From positions 98,186 to 162,185 of the forward strand of contig JBDUXZ010000022.1 of the NCBI GenBank assembly GCA_039944855.1: DNA of 64,000 nucleotides, given 5' to 3'. Shown here piece by piece: positions 34,534 to 42,381 of this stretch. The notes under the pieces are model-generated. The model was not told the origin of the DNA. It saw nothing but the letters and a program-made list of their open reading frames with translations, and did no database searches. A program made the translations under genes and the position numbers. The DNA is from Rhodothermales bacterium. GTDB lineage: Bacteria; Bacteroidota; Rhodothermia; Rhodothermales; JANQRZ01. Position 1 is the first letter of the stretch, and every line of letters starts with the position of its first letter.

Positions 34534-35148
34534 CTACCGCGCTGCTACGTCTGCCTCGTACCCCAGGGTCTCTATCGCTTCGACCAGTGCCTCCGGCGTC
34601 GTGCGTACGTCGTCGTAGCGGATGCGAGCTTCCGGGGGCGTCATCCCGACGCTCGCCGCGAGTACCCCCTCCGTCCTGGCGAGCGTCGCCTCGACCCCGC
34701 GCGCGCACGCATCGCAGGTCATCCCCTCGATGCGGACGACGACCTCGCGCTCGGCCTCGACCGAGACCGGCTGGACGACAGCTTCGGCTGAGGTCGGGGT
34801 CTCCCTCGACAGGAGCGCGGGTGCCGCGACGAGCGCTGCGACGGCGACCGTAGCCCCCGCCAGGAGCACCCACCGCGTCCGGTGACGGGGCGCGTCGTCG
34901 CAGGCGCAGTCCGGCCCTTCGCTTGCTACGGCTTCAGGCGTAGCCCGTGCGCTTCTCCAGAAGGCCACCCCGAGCGCTCCCACGGCGAGAGCTACGAAGA
35001 GCGGTCGGTAGGGCTCCAGCACGGCCAGCGACGAGGCGAACGCCCCGCCCACGCCGACGGTGGCCAGGGCCAGCGGTAGCGTGCAGCACGCCGAGGCCGC
35101 AAGCGCGGCCCCGAGGGCCGCGAGGAGGGGGAGGCGAGACGGGTTCAT
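34534..35148 (-). CDS. Mercuric transport protein MerTP (MerT-MerP fusion)
   Basis: 204 aa. The N-terminal MerT-like part has three helices with a paired Cys in ALAASACCTLPLALATVG near residue 20 and a second pair (GPDCACDDAP) on the loop. The C-terminal 70 residues form a MerP-like HMA domain with GMTCDACARGVEATL. Fused MerTP proteins are common in Bacteroidota mer operons. They bring Hg(II) to MerA. Start ATG 35148 begins MNPSRLPLLAALGA; earlier ATGs give a non-hydrophobic leader. It is divergent from its regulator. Confidence 0.85.
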   Translation of the reverse strand: MNPSRLPLLAALGAALAASACCTLPLALATVGVGGAFASSLAVLEPYRPLFVALAVGALGVAFWRSARATPEAVASEGPDCACDDAPRHRTRWVLLAGATVAVAALVAAPALLSRETPTSAEAVVQPVSVEAEREVVVRIEGMTCDACARGVEATLARTEGVLAASVGMTPPEARIRYDDVRTTPEALVEAIETLGYEADVAAR

Positions 35149-35190
35149 GGCAACACGCTCTCTTCGTTGGGGGGAACCGGCATCGGTGCT

Positions 35191-35220
35191 GTTGGTTAAC
35201 AAGATCGTTATATAACCATT
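35191..35220. promoter_or_regulatory. Probable operator between merTP and the ArsR gene
   Basis: The AT-rich 35 bp between divergent genes hold TGGTTA (35193-35198) and TAACCA (35213-35218) as inverted arms, with TATATAACC and TTAACAAGATCGTTA between them. This is the only AT-rich patch nearby and the obvious site for the ArsR-family repressor. No consensus could be confirmed. Confidence 0.45.
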
Positions 35221-35236
35221 TTGTAGGCTGGTTCCC

Positions 35237-35671
35237 ATGTCTTCCCCCCCCGATGCTCGCCGCGCCGTCACGGACCGCACCTGCGTCCGTCCAGAGACGG
35301 GCGATCGACGCGCCCCCTCGCTCTCGGAGCTCCAGCGCGAGGCTCACGCTAACGACCACCTCGTCGCCCTCGCCGCCTACTTCTCGGCCGCGAGCAACGA
35401 GACCCGCCTCCGCATGCTCTTCGTGCTCTGGCGCGCGGGCGAGCTGTGCGTGTGCGACCTCGCGGACCTCTTCGAGATCACGCAGCCGGCCGTCTCGCGC
35501 CACCTTAAAATCCTGCGGGAGAAGGCCCTTGTCGAGGCCCGCCGCGATGCGCAGACCATCTACTACTCCGTCTGCACCGACAACCCCTTCGCTCGCTCGC
35601 TCGTCCGGCTCTTCGAGGAGCAGGCGGCCGACGGCGTGACCCTCACCCTTCCCCCCGCTCCCGATGCCTGA
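35237..35671 (+). CDS. ArsR-family metalloregulator with ELCVC motif (mercury cluster)
   Basis: 144 aa with the winged-helix recognition segment ITQPAVSRHLKILREKALV. The metal-binding alpha-3 motif is ELCVCDLADLF, the Cys-x-Cys site of As/Sb/Cd/Hg-type sensors, with an extra Cys in the long N-terminal tail (RTCVRP). This is unlike the zinc-site regulators in the two czc islands. It probably represses merTP and its own operon. Its end overlaps the next gene by 8 bp. Confidence 0.85.
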   Translation: MSSPPDARRAVTDRTCVRPETGDRRAPSLSELQREAHANDHLVALAAYFSAASNETRLRMLFVLWRAGELCVCDLADLFEITQPAVSRHLKILREKALVEARRDAQTIYYSVCTDNPFARSLVRLFEEQAADGVTLTLPPAPDA

Positions 35672-35927
35672 AGCTCCGCCCGAGACCCTCTCGATCTCCA
35701 CGATCACGTGCCCGTCGTGCGGGGCGCGCACCGCGGCCGAGATGCCGACCGGGGCGTGCCAGTTCTTCTGGCCGTGCCCGTCGTGTGGGACCCTCCTGCG
35801 TCCTGAGAAGGGGGACTGCTGCGTGTTCTGCTCCTACGGCGACGTGCCGTGCCCGCCCGTCCAGTCCGAGCAGGCAGGAGGCGATTCGCAGGCGGGAGGC
35901 GAGACGGCGTCCTGTTGTGCCCCATAG
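35664..35927 (+). CDS. GDCCxxC-motif mercury-associated small protein
   Basis: 87 aa, cytoplasmic, Cys-rich. Two CxxC knuckles (TCPSCGART and PCPSCGTLL) precede GDCCVFCSYGDVPCPP and a final SCCAP. The GDCC motif defines a family found in mercury operons of Bacteroidota and others. It may carry Hg(II) between MerTP and MerA. The gene overlaps the regulator by 8 bp and precedes the MerA-like gene by 36 bp. Confidence 0.85.
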   Translation: MPEAPPETLSISTITCPSCGARTAAEMPTGACQFFWPCPSCGTLLRPEKGDCCVFCSYGDVPCPPVQSEQAGGDSQAGGETASCCAP

Positions 35928-35963
35928 CATAGCTCACCCTCACCCTCACCCTACGCCCCTCTC

Positions 35964-37385
35964 ATGTCCGACGTTCACTGCGACCTCGCCGTCCTCGGGG
36001 GCGGCATGGCCGGACTCCCTATCGCGAACAAGGCCGCCTACAAGGGGCTCCGCACCGTCCTCGTCGAGCGCGAGCTCCTCGGAGGCACGTGCCTCAACCG
36101 GGGTTGCATCCCGACCAAGACCCTGATCGAATCGGCGCGGGCGGCGCACGTCGCACGAACGGCCGGGCGGCTCGGCGTCGAGGTCACGGGCGAGGTCCGG
36201 GTGGACCTCGCAGCCGTCGTCCGCCGCAAGGACGAGGTCGTCCGTTCCATCCGAGAGCGCGCCTACGCTCAGGTCGAGACGAACGAGCACCTCTCGCTCG
36301 TCGAAGCCGAGGCCCGGTTCCTGGAGCCCGGTGTGCTCCAGGCCGGCGACACCACGATCCGGGCCGAGCGCGTCGTCGTCAACACCGGCGCACGGCCGAC
36401 GCTCCCGCCCATCGAGGGGCTGGAGTCCGTCCCCTACCACACGAGCCGGACGCTCCTCGACGTGACCGAACTCCCCGAGCGCCTCCTCGTGGTGGGCGGT
36501 GGCTACGCCGGGTGCGAGTTCGCGCAGACGTTAGCGCGGTTCGGGAGCCGCGTCACGGTGCTCCAGCGAGGCACGCACCTCCTCCCCTCCGACGACCCCG
36601 ACGCGGGGGATGTCATTGCGGAGGTGTTCCGCGATGAGGGGATCGAGGTCGTCCTCGACGCCGAGGCCGTGCGGGTCGAGGAACGGGGCGGTGCGATCCG
36701 GCTCACAGCACGCGTAGGAAACGCCGAGCGCACGTTCGCGGGCGACGCGCTCCTCATCGCGGCGGGTCGCACGCCGAACACGGACGCCCTGAACCTCGAA
36801 GCCGCCAGGGTCGAAGTAGACGAGCGGGGGTTCGTCGTCGTGGACGAGGCCTACCGAACGAGCGCGGAAGACGTCTGGGCCATCGGGGATGTCGTAGGCG
36901 GGCCGATGTACACCCACAGCGCTCGCGATGATGCCGACCGTCTCTACCGCCGCATCGTCAAAGGCGAGACCGACGACTCGGAGGCCGACGACGCCACGAC
37001 GAGCACCGGGCGTCACGTGCCCCACGCCGTATTCACCGATCCTGAGGTGGCGGCCGTCGGGATGACGGAAGCAGAAGCGCGCGGGGCGGGGTACGAACTC
37101 AAGGTTGGGACGCACCCGTTCAGCCGCGTGGCCCGCGCTAAAGCGATGGGCCAGACGGCCGGGTTCGTGCGGCTCGTTGCCGACGCCGAGACCGACCGCC
37201 TCCTCGGCGCGACCATCGTCGGGCCGCACGCGGGCGAACTCATCCACGAGCTCGTCGTGGCGCTCGACCTCGGGGCGACCTACGACCGAGTCGGGCGCAG
37301 CCTCCACGTCCACCCCACCCTGTCGGAAGGCGTGAACTCCGCAGCGGGTGGTGTCCACCGCCCGGCCGGGGACGAGCAGGAATGA
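35964..37385 (+). CDS. MerA-like pyridine nucleotide-disulfide oxidoreductase
   Basis: 473 aa FAD/NAD(P)H-dependent flavoprotein. It has the FAD-binding LGGGMAGLPIANKAA, the redox-active LLGGTCLNRGCIPTKT near residue 44, NAD(P)-binding VVGGGYAGCEFAQTLA, and ending HVHPTLSEGVNSAAG. Operon position points to mercuric reductase. The N-terminal NmerA domain and the C-terminal vicinal Cys pair of classical MerA are both absent; the tail reads NSAAGGVHRPAG. It may be a variant Hg reductase, or a related disulfide reductase recruited to the operon. Confidence 0.75.
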   Translation: MSDVHCDLAVLGGGMAGLPIANKAAYKGLRTVLVERELLGGTCLNRGCIPTKTLIESARAAHVARTAGRLGVEVTGEVRVDLAAVVRRKDEVVRSIRERAYAQVETNEHLSLVEAEARFLEPGVLQAGDTTIRAERVVVNTGARPTLPPIEGLESVPYHTSRTLLDVTELPERLLVVGGGYAGCEFAQTLARFGSRVTVLQRGTHLLPSDDPDAGDVIAEVFRDEGIEVVLDAEAVRVEERGGAIRLTARVGNAERTFAGDALLIAAGRTPNTDALNLEAARVEVDERGFVVVDEAYRTSAEDVWAIGDVVGGPMYTHSARDDADRLYRRIVKGETDDSEADDATTSTGRHVPHAVFTDPEVAAVGMTEAEARGAGYELKVGTHPFSRVARAKAMGQTAGFVRLVADAETDRLLGATIVGPHAGELIHELVVALDLGATYDRVGRSLHVHPTLSEGVNSAAGGVHRPAGDEQE

Positions 37386-37714
37386 TCCTCAATCGAGACC
37401 GGACGTAGGCACGTCATCTACGCCTCGCCCCGATCTACGACCTTGCCCTGGGGGGCTACCGCCTCTCCGGCGTCAGTAGCCACCGCAGGCAGGCGGTTGA
37501 GCCCCCCCGTCCCCAGCCCGGTGCCACCGTCGTGCGTATGACGATCTTCGAGCTGGTCGTCTTCAATGCGCTTGGCCTCCTCGCCAACAACGGCTGCACA
37601 GGTACGGAGACCCCGATAGCGCGGTGATCCTGAACCGGGACTATGTGAGGACCGCACGCAGCGTATCAACTCTCAGCTCGTTTCCTGCACAGGGCGAGAA
37701 CGAAGGCACGGTGC
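37386..37714. pseudogene. Methyltransferase/P1B-4 ATPase remnant (collapsed gene pair)
   Basis: Inside this 329-bp gap an open stretch at 37415-37627 encodes HLRLAPIYDLALGGYRLSGV, then HRRQAVEPPRPQPGATVV. This matches the N-terminus of the methyltransferases of this window (LAPLYDVVAAAYDLVGAGRF, HRQAVDALGLRPGDTAVD). It continues directly into ELVVFNALGLLAN, which matches the end of the P1B-4 ATPases (LVVVFNALRLLAY). So a methyltransferase start is joined to an ATPase end, as left by an internal deletion of a methyltransferase-ATPase pair. There is no start codon at its head. Confidence 0.5.
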
Positions 37715-38329
37715 TCAGGCGTGCCCCCTGCGTCGGTACCGGCTCGGCGTCATCCCGACGTGCTTCTGGAACACCTCGGCGAAGTGGCTCGCACTCTGGT
37801 ACCCACACCGGCGCGCGGCCTCCTCAATCTTCAGGTCCGTGCTTCGCAGCAATCGTCCGGCCTCCTCGACTCGGCACTTCGTGACGTACTGCTTCGGCGT
37901 CAGCCCGAGCGAGCGCTTGAACTCCCGCGCGAAGTGGAACTCGCTCATCCCAGCCTGCTCGGCCATCTGGGCTACGGTGATGCGACGGCTGGGGTCAGTC
38001 CGGACGAAGTCGACGACCTTCTGGAGCCGGTAAACGGGGATGCCGCCCCGCCACTCCGCCTCACCGAGGTCACCGTCCACCTCGCCCTCGATCTTGGCTG
38101 CCAGTTCGGCGGCGGACTGCGCCTTTAGAATCTCCTCCCCACCGAGCCGGTAGCCGAGGAAGTACGGCTCGCCATTGAACTGGACGCGGAGACACACCCA
38201 AGGCGCAGAGCCGTCGTCGGGCTGACGGTGGCCCGCCTCCTCCTCGGAAACCGCGACGGCCTCGTCTACAGCTTCACGCTCGGCCTCTCTCCAGTCGCCA
38301 CCGAAGTGGACGTAGTCGTCGGTTTTCAT
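37715..38329 (-). CDS. AraC-family transcription regulator
   Basis: 204 aa. The C-terminal 100 residues are a double helix-turn-helix AraC domain (ITVAQMAEQAGMSEFHFARE and the second HTH IEEAARRCGYQSASHFAEVF). The N-terminal half has an unrecognised small domain (CLRVQFNGEPYFLGYRLGGE). The ATG at 38329 has GAGG 8-12 nt ahead; an earlier ATG at 38383 has a poor site. It is transcribed divergently from the 38589 gene. Its target is not known. Confidence 0.8.
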   Translation of the reverse strand: MKTDDYVHFGGDWREAEREAVDEAVAVSEEEAGHRQPDDGSAPWVCLRVQFNGEPYFLGYRLGGEEILKAQSAAELAAKIEGEVDGDLGEAEWRGGIPVYRLQKVVDFVRTDPSRRITVAQMAEQAGMSEFHFAREFKRSLGLTPKQYVTKCRVEEAGRLLRSTDLKIEEAARRCGYQSASHFAEVFQKHVGMTPSRYRRRGHA

Positions 38330-38496
38330 AGCAGGACCTCCGTAGCAGGTCAGGAGGACGAGCGCACACAACAGCACGCTCATAGCGACGGAGCCGGAAC
38401 TCCGGACGCTATATGTGTGACGGCGCTAACCTGACGGTCGTTCCTTCAGGGCAGGGCACTAATCGGTCTTTGCAACGCAGGAGTCCTGTAACACGG

Positions 38497-38539
38497 GAGG
38501 TCGGGGCGCTCCTGACGGAGCGACGAGCGCCCCGACCTC
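38497..38539. repeat. Perfect 15-bp hairpin upstream of the 38589 gene
   Basis: GAGGTCGGGGCGCTC at 38497-38511 pairs perfectly with 38525-38539 across a 13-nt loop. There is no U-run. Similar 15-16 bp GC-rich hairpins lie at 42280-42321 and 43476-43516, also between genes of the same block. The 260-bp gap 38330-38588 otherwise holds promoter-like sequence only. Confidence 0.7.
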
Positions 38540-38588
38540 GCGGCGGAGGCACTCGTCTGGTATCCCCATCCACGAACGCCTTTCCGTC

Positions 38589-39782
38589 ATGACCGTCCAA
38601 TTGCCACCACCGTGTCTCACGCTCGAAGCCATCGCGGAGGAGCTCGACCGCCCGCCCCTCCCGGAGAACCCCTTCCCCACCTGCATCACGGCGCGCAACT
38701 CGGCCACCATCGAGCGGTTCGGCGAGTGGGCAGAAGCGCAACGGTCAAAGGTCGAAGCTGACCTCGAACGGCTGCGAGACCGCGATGTGGTCCCCGAGGC
38801 GTGGGAGCTGAGCGCGCTCGCTACGGCCGTACGCCAGTGGCACGTCTTCGCCGCGTTCCACCGGCTCCACGAAGAGCATTGGTGCCCCGCCCTGCTCTTC
38901 CGCCTCGCCACGAAGACCGATCTTCTTGTGCTCTGCGATGCCGCCTCGAACTCGTCGTCAGCAGGATTCGGCGAGCGGCAGAAGAAGGTGCTCGCGAAGC
39001 GTGGCATCAGCGACCGTCTCAGCTGGGCTGCGGCACGTCGACTGGTGGCGGCAATGGGGCTGCTGGAAGCCGAAGTGCCTGACGCTGAGGGGGGCGAGTC
39101 GGTAGAGGTTGTCGGAACCTCTCCCACCGGAGTTGCCTCGGGTGACGGAACTACCAACACCGAAGCGGCCCCGGTAATTGCCAGAGTCCCTGATGGGGAG
39201 GTGCCCGATGAGGAATGTCCTGCCGTGGAGGAATGTCCTGCCGTGAAAGTCGCCCCTGCAGAGGATGCTTCGAACGGAGATGTTCTTCCCGAGGAAAGGC
39301 CGGACAGGACGCTCCCCGAACTCCGCCTGAACCGTGTTTGGTCGGTCCTCCCCACCTACACGAAGAAACAGCTCGAAGGCGTCTACCAGAAGTTTGGCGT
39401 CGGGCTGTGGAGTCAGTTCGGTGACCGGTTCTACTCCTCGATGCGGAAGCCGGAGATGCTCACCTTCGTCCAGCGCGTCGTCCGGCACCACGCCTGCCTC
39501 GACGCGGCCGAGCGGCTCACGGAGAGTCAGCTCGACGCGCTCCACGACTGGATGCGTATCAACCTCGCGGAACAGTACCACCGGGATGAAGACCTCCGCA
39601 TCGCCGCTCGGCTGTTCGGTGACTTCCAGGCCGCCGCGGCGCTCAGCCGCGATGGGGACGGGCTCTCGCCGGAGGCCTGGAACCAGTACCGCAAAGCCGA
39701 CCTCCGGCGAATCGCGGCGCTCTGTTACCACCGCTTCTACGAAGCCGAAATGGTAATAGGGCGTCGGGGCGAGGCGGCGTAG
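38589..39782 (+). CDS. Hypothetical protein of the mobile module
   Basis: 397 aa, soluble, not recognised. The N-terminal 170 residues are mostly helical (ELDRPPLPENPFPTCITARN, SWAAARRLVAAMGL). The middle is low-complexity acidic, containing EECPAVEECPAV from an 18-bp tandem duplication at 39210-39245. The C-terminal 130 residues are again helical, with TYTKKQLEGVYQKFGVGLWS and AEQYHRDEDLRIAARL. No membrane segment or catalytic motif is evident. It may be a plasmid or phage replication or partition-type protein, but this is only a guess. Confidence 0.6.
   Translation: MTVQLPPPCLTLEAIAEELDRPPLPENPFPTCITARNSATIERFGEWAEAQRSKVEADLERLRDRDVVPEAWELSALATAVRQWHVFAAFHRLHEEHWCPALLFRLATKTDLLVLCDAASNSSSAGFGERQKKVLAKRGISDRLSWAAARRLVAAMGLLEAEVPDAEGGESVEVVGTSPTGVASGDGTTNTEAAPVIARVPDGEVPDEECPAVEECPAVKVAPAEDASNGDVLPEERPDRTLPELRLNRVWSVLPTYTKKQLEGVYQKFGVGLWSQFGDRFYSSMRKPEMLTFVQRVVRHHACLDAAERLTESQLDALHDWMRINLAEQYHRDEDLRIAARLFGDFQAAAALSRDGDGLSPEAWNQYRKADLRRIAALCYHRFYEAEMVIGRRGEAA
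39210..39245 (+). repeat. 18-bp tandem duplication coding EECPAV twice
   Basis: Two exact 18-bp units at 39210-39227 and 39228-39245 give EECPAV-EECPAV in the hypothetical protein. It is in frame and marks a flexible acidic linker. Confidence 0.9.
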
Positions 39783-40388
39783 CGACGAGTCTCCATGCGG
39801 CTCCGGCCCGCTCCGGCTTCGACCGAGTGGTGCCGGTGCATGGTGAGAGGAGGAGCGCTGCCTCGAAGTAGCGCTCCGTAGGAGATGATTCCAGCGGCCC
39901 GGCGCGTGCTTCGGCACGGGGGCAGGAGGTGAGAGTCCTGTTCCGGCGCTGGAATCGTCTCGTTTCGAAAAGGACAGGGCAGTGCGGCTACCCCGGCCTC
40001 ACAACGGGGACCCTTCGGGAGGAGGTCCCTCGGGTCCATCCCACGTATAGGGGGCTTTGCCAGCGGAAGAGGAAAGGTAGGCGACGGGCGGACAGCGTCA
40101 AGGTCGTTCGGCCCCGTGCTCGCGCTGCGCCGCGAGAAGGCTTACACACTTAAACACCCCGCACGCGCTCCGCGCTCGCTTCTCGCGCCGGTCGCTCCGC
40201 GCGGGGGCGCTCCACCTTGACCCAACCGGACCTTGGGACCCGGCCGAGCTATCGCTCGCCGAGCTATCGCTCGGGGTGCCTCGGTCCTGTCCGCCCTTAC
40301 GCCTGCCGGCATGGTGGCCGCTGGCCGACGCGCAGACTGCGTCGCTAGAGGCTCTCTCATTCCTCTTACCAGCCTCTTGGAGGTCGCC
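39783..40388. other. 606-bp structured gap with ncRNA candidate and leader
   Basis: No convincing gene. It contains a hairpin of GGAGCGCT with AGCGCTCC (39852-39859 / 39870-39877), the three-way-junction element at 39882-39961, and an inverted repeat GGACCC/GGGTCC near 40008-40037. The long leader of the next gene follows: outer arms 40097-40104 and 40214-40221, inner 9-bp arms 40131-40139 and 40179-40187. A 15-bp unit CCGAGCTATCGCTCG is repeated twice at 40244-40273. Much of this gap could be transcribed as structured RNA. Confidence 0.6.
39882..39961 (+). ncRNA. Candidate structured RNA, three-way junction
   Basis: A 15-bp stem (39882-39896 with 39947-39961, one G-U pair) extends after a 2-nt bulge by CCGG (39899-39902) with CCGG (39943-39946), giving 19 bp. 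The junction holds two hairpins: CGTGC-TTCG-GCACG (39905-39918), a stable UUCG tetraloop, and CAGGA-N8-TCCTG (39923-39940). The region is non-coding and lies between two genes. The strand of transcription is assumed to be plus because its neighbours are. Confidence 0.45.
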
Positions 40389-40943
40389 ATGCATACCGAT
40401 CACACGCAGAACCGTCCTGGTTCTCTCCACTCGGCCTATCGTACCGTCATCGAGCAGGGTCGCCGTTGGTTCCGCTTCGCGCACGCGCTCGACGCTGAGC
40501 TCCGGGCCGGAGGCTCGCGCCTCTGGGTCAAGCCGAAGCTCCACGCGCAGTACGGGCTCCGCCAGACGCAGGCGCTCCGGGCGCGCTCGTTCGTCCTCAC
40601 CACCCGGCTCGACGGTGGCAGTGAGGCGACGCTCCTGAGCCTCCTGGAAACCGGCTTCCGACCGTCCGACGAGCTGGAGGTTCGGCGCACGAAGCGGGGT
40701 GCTGTCTCGCTCTCGACCCGCACCGGGCGCGAGCTGGGCACGCTGAACCGACCGGCCGCGTCGTGGATCTGCCCACTCTTCGAAGCCGGGTACCCGCCGA
40801 AGTTCTACCTCCGCGAAGTGGCCGTACACGACGGGGCGCTGAAGGCCTACGTCGTCGTGGCGCACTTCCACGAGGGCGTCGAGGCGTACCTGAGGACGCA
40901 CGCTGCTTGGGACGACCGGCAGCAGATCGCCGCGACGGTCTGA
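40389..40943 (+). CDS. Hypothetical protein, member of a two-gene family (copy 1)
   Basis: 184 aa, soluble, unrecognised. It starts at the ATG 40389 behind a clear GGAGG site. It is homologous to the 41355 protein: both share an EQxRxWxRxAxxL start (IEQGRRWFRFAHAL here), a RSFVL strand near residue 63, a GxLxxxxxxW block (ELGTLNRPAASWICPLF), and a VVVAHxHE ending (AYVVVAHFHEGVEAYL). The conserved His/Glu near the C-terminus might be functional. No membrane or signal segment. A strong terminator follows. Its leader is unusually long and structured. Confidence 0.6.
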   Translation: MHTDHTQNRPGSLHSAYRTVIEQGRRWFRFAHALDAELRAGGSRLWVKPKLHAQYGLRQTQALRARSFVLTTRLDGGSEATLLSLLETGFRPSDELEVRRTKRGAVSLSTRTGRELGTLNRPAASWICPLFEAGYPPKFYLREVAVHDGALKAYVVVAHFHEGVEAYLRTHAAWDDRQQIAATV

Positions 40944-41354
40944 GCACCGAGGCGCGACGGCAGCCGTCCCGGATTCGTCTGGGGCGGCTGCCCTTTTTTG
41001 CTTCAGCCGGGAGTGAAATGAGATAAGCGGGAGCAGCACGATCAAGGGCTGCACTATTCCCCTACCCGCCATCGGTTACCCGATTGGGGGGCTGCGAGAG
41101 GTCCGGCAAATTACGCGACGGCTCGACGTCGGCAAGGTCGTCCGGCTTCGCTTCGGCTGCGCCGGCTCCACCTTGCCTTGCCGCCGCCCTCTGGCCGCAT
41201 CCGCGGCAACCCGCGTCCACGGCCTACGGCGGCTGGTCTCGCCTTACGCGACTGCTTTCTGCCGGTCGCAGCCCGCTCTCACGGGCCAGCATCCGGTGGA
41301 TGCACCCTGGGCTCGACCTCCTACTCCTCTCAACCAGTCGCACGGAGGTCCATC
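40944..41354. other. 411-bp leader region of the 41355 gene
   Basis: After the terminator, the leader contains an imperfect inverted repeat: GGCAAGGT (41131-41138) with ACCTTGCC (41170-41177), and CCGGC (41142-41146) with GCCGG (41161-41165). A GCATCC-GGT-GGATGC hairpin lies near 41290. No reading frame with a good ribosome-binding site is evident. The AAGGT/ACCTT arms echo those of the previous leader. Confidence 0.55.
40959..40999 (+). terminator. Intrinsic terminator after the 40389 gene
   Basis: GGCAGCCGTCCC at 40959-40970 pairs with GGGGCGGCTGCC at 40981-40992 (12 bp, one wobble). A C and six T follow directly (40994-40999). This is a classical Rho-independent terminator. Confidence 0.9.
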
Positions 41355-42020
41355 ATGACTGCGCTTCACACCAACACACACCACGGCCGTCGCTCCACGT
41401 ATTTCGAGCAGGCCCGCATGTGGTACCGCTACGCGAAGTATCTCAGAGGTCGTCCCTACAACGCCTACCTCAAGAAAGAAGCGGCGCTCGCGCACAGCTT
41501 CCGCCTTCGGGGGCGGTCCTTCGTCCTCCCCGCCACGCTGACGCTGACGACCGATTCTGAATCCGGTCTCCGGTGGCTGAAGCGCTGGAGCCTCACCGGG
41601 AGCTACCATTTCCTCGAACTCACCGCTCGGGTGATGCAGATCGATGACGACGATCCGACAGCCGACGAAGTGCATCTGTTCATCGAAGAGGCGGACCGCA
41701 CCAGCTCGCGGAACCGGAAGGTTCTCGTGGGGCGGCTCCCGGAGGAAGATGCCTTCTGGCTCGTGCCTCTTCTCAGGCTCGAAGGCGACGCCTACGGCAC
41801 CGGGCCCGTCATCCGCTTTTTCGTCGAGCGCTCGGCGATCCATACGGGTGCGCGGGGCCGCATCTCGGCTGAGTCCTCGGAGGTCTCCGTCGTCGTCGCG
41901 CACGCACACGAGGCCGCGCGGCAGTGGCTCGACTGGAAGGATGAGCGGCGGCAGCGGTTCGATGAACTCTACCGTAGCGTCTACTACGACGACCGCGCCT
42001 ACGAAAGCGTAGAGGCATAG
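41355..42020 (+). CDS. Hypothetical protein, member of a two-gene family (copy 2)
   Basis: 221 aa, soluble, unrecognised, homologous to the 40389 protein. Shared motifs are YFEQARMWYRYAKYL, RLRGRSFVLPATLTL, VGRLPEEDAFWLVPLLRL, and VSVVVAHAHEAARQWL. It has an extra acidic region (IDDDDPTADEVHLFIEEADR) and a charged C-terminal helix. The ATG has GGAGG at good distance. Terminator at 42038 follows. The pair probably arose by duplication within the mobile module. Confidence 0.6.
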   Translation: MTALHTNTHHGRRSTYFEQARMWYRYAKYLRGRPYNAYLKKEAALAHSFRLRGRSFVLPATLTLTTDSESGLRWLKRWSLTGSYHFLELTARVMQIDDDDPTADEVHLFIEEADRTSSRNRKVLVGRLPEEDAFWLVPLLRLEGDAYGTGPVIRFFVERSAIHTGARGRISAESSEVSVVVAHAHEAARQWLDWKDERRQRFDELYRSVYYDDRAYESVEA

Positions 42021-42037
42021 ACGACGTCCGAGATACA

Positions 42038-42100
42038 GGCCGGGCCGCCCCGGAGCGTAGATGCATTCCGCATCGCTCCGCAGGGCCGCCCGGCCTTTTT
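42038..42100 (+). terminator. Terminator after the 41355 gene
   Basis: GGCCGGGC (42038-42045) pairs with GCCCGGCC (42088-42095), with an inner GGAGCG/CGCTCC helix. Five T follow at 42096-42100. Confidence 0.8.
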
Positions 42101-42381
42101 CGTGCCGTCGTGCTGTGCTGAAACCTCAGCGCTGGGGTGCTGGCCCCGCGCGCTCCGACGGATCTGAGGACCTTCGGTCCATCCGACCGAGCGCTCTCCG
42201 CCGACAGCCGCTTCGCTTGGCCGCCGACTGTCGAGGGCCGCAGGGAACGGGGGGAGCAGGTGGTGCTCTCCACCAGCACGCCGCCCGGCGGTGCCTGCCC
42301 TTCAGGGCACCGCCGGGCGGCTTTACCGACGCTCAGGTGCGGTGTCTCGAACTCCTCCAACCCAACCACCAGAGGTTCACC
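42101..42381. other. Structured leader of the DUF932 gene
   Basis: Non-coding. A GGACC-TTC-GGTCC hairpin lies inside a longer imperfect stem (42150-42195). A perfect 16-bp hairpin at 42280-42295/42306-42321 follows, then CTTTACC. The gene start is 60 bp further. Confidence 0.55.

Noticed and set aside
37715..38383. Longer AraC start at 38383
   Set aside because: The upstream ATG adds a hydrophobic leader unlike AraC proteins. GAGG lies in front of the 38329 ATG.
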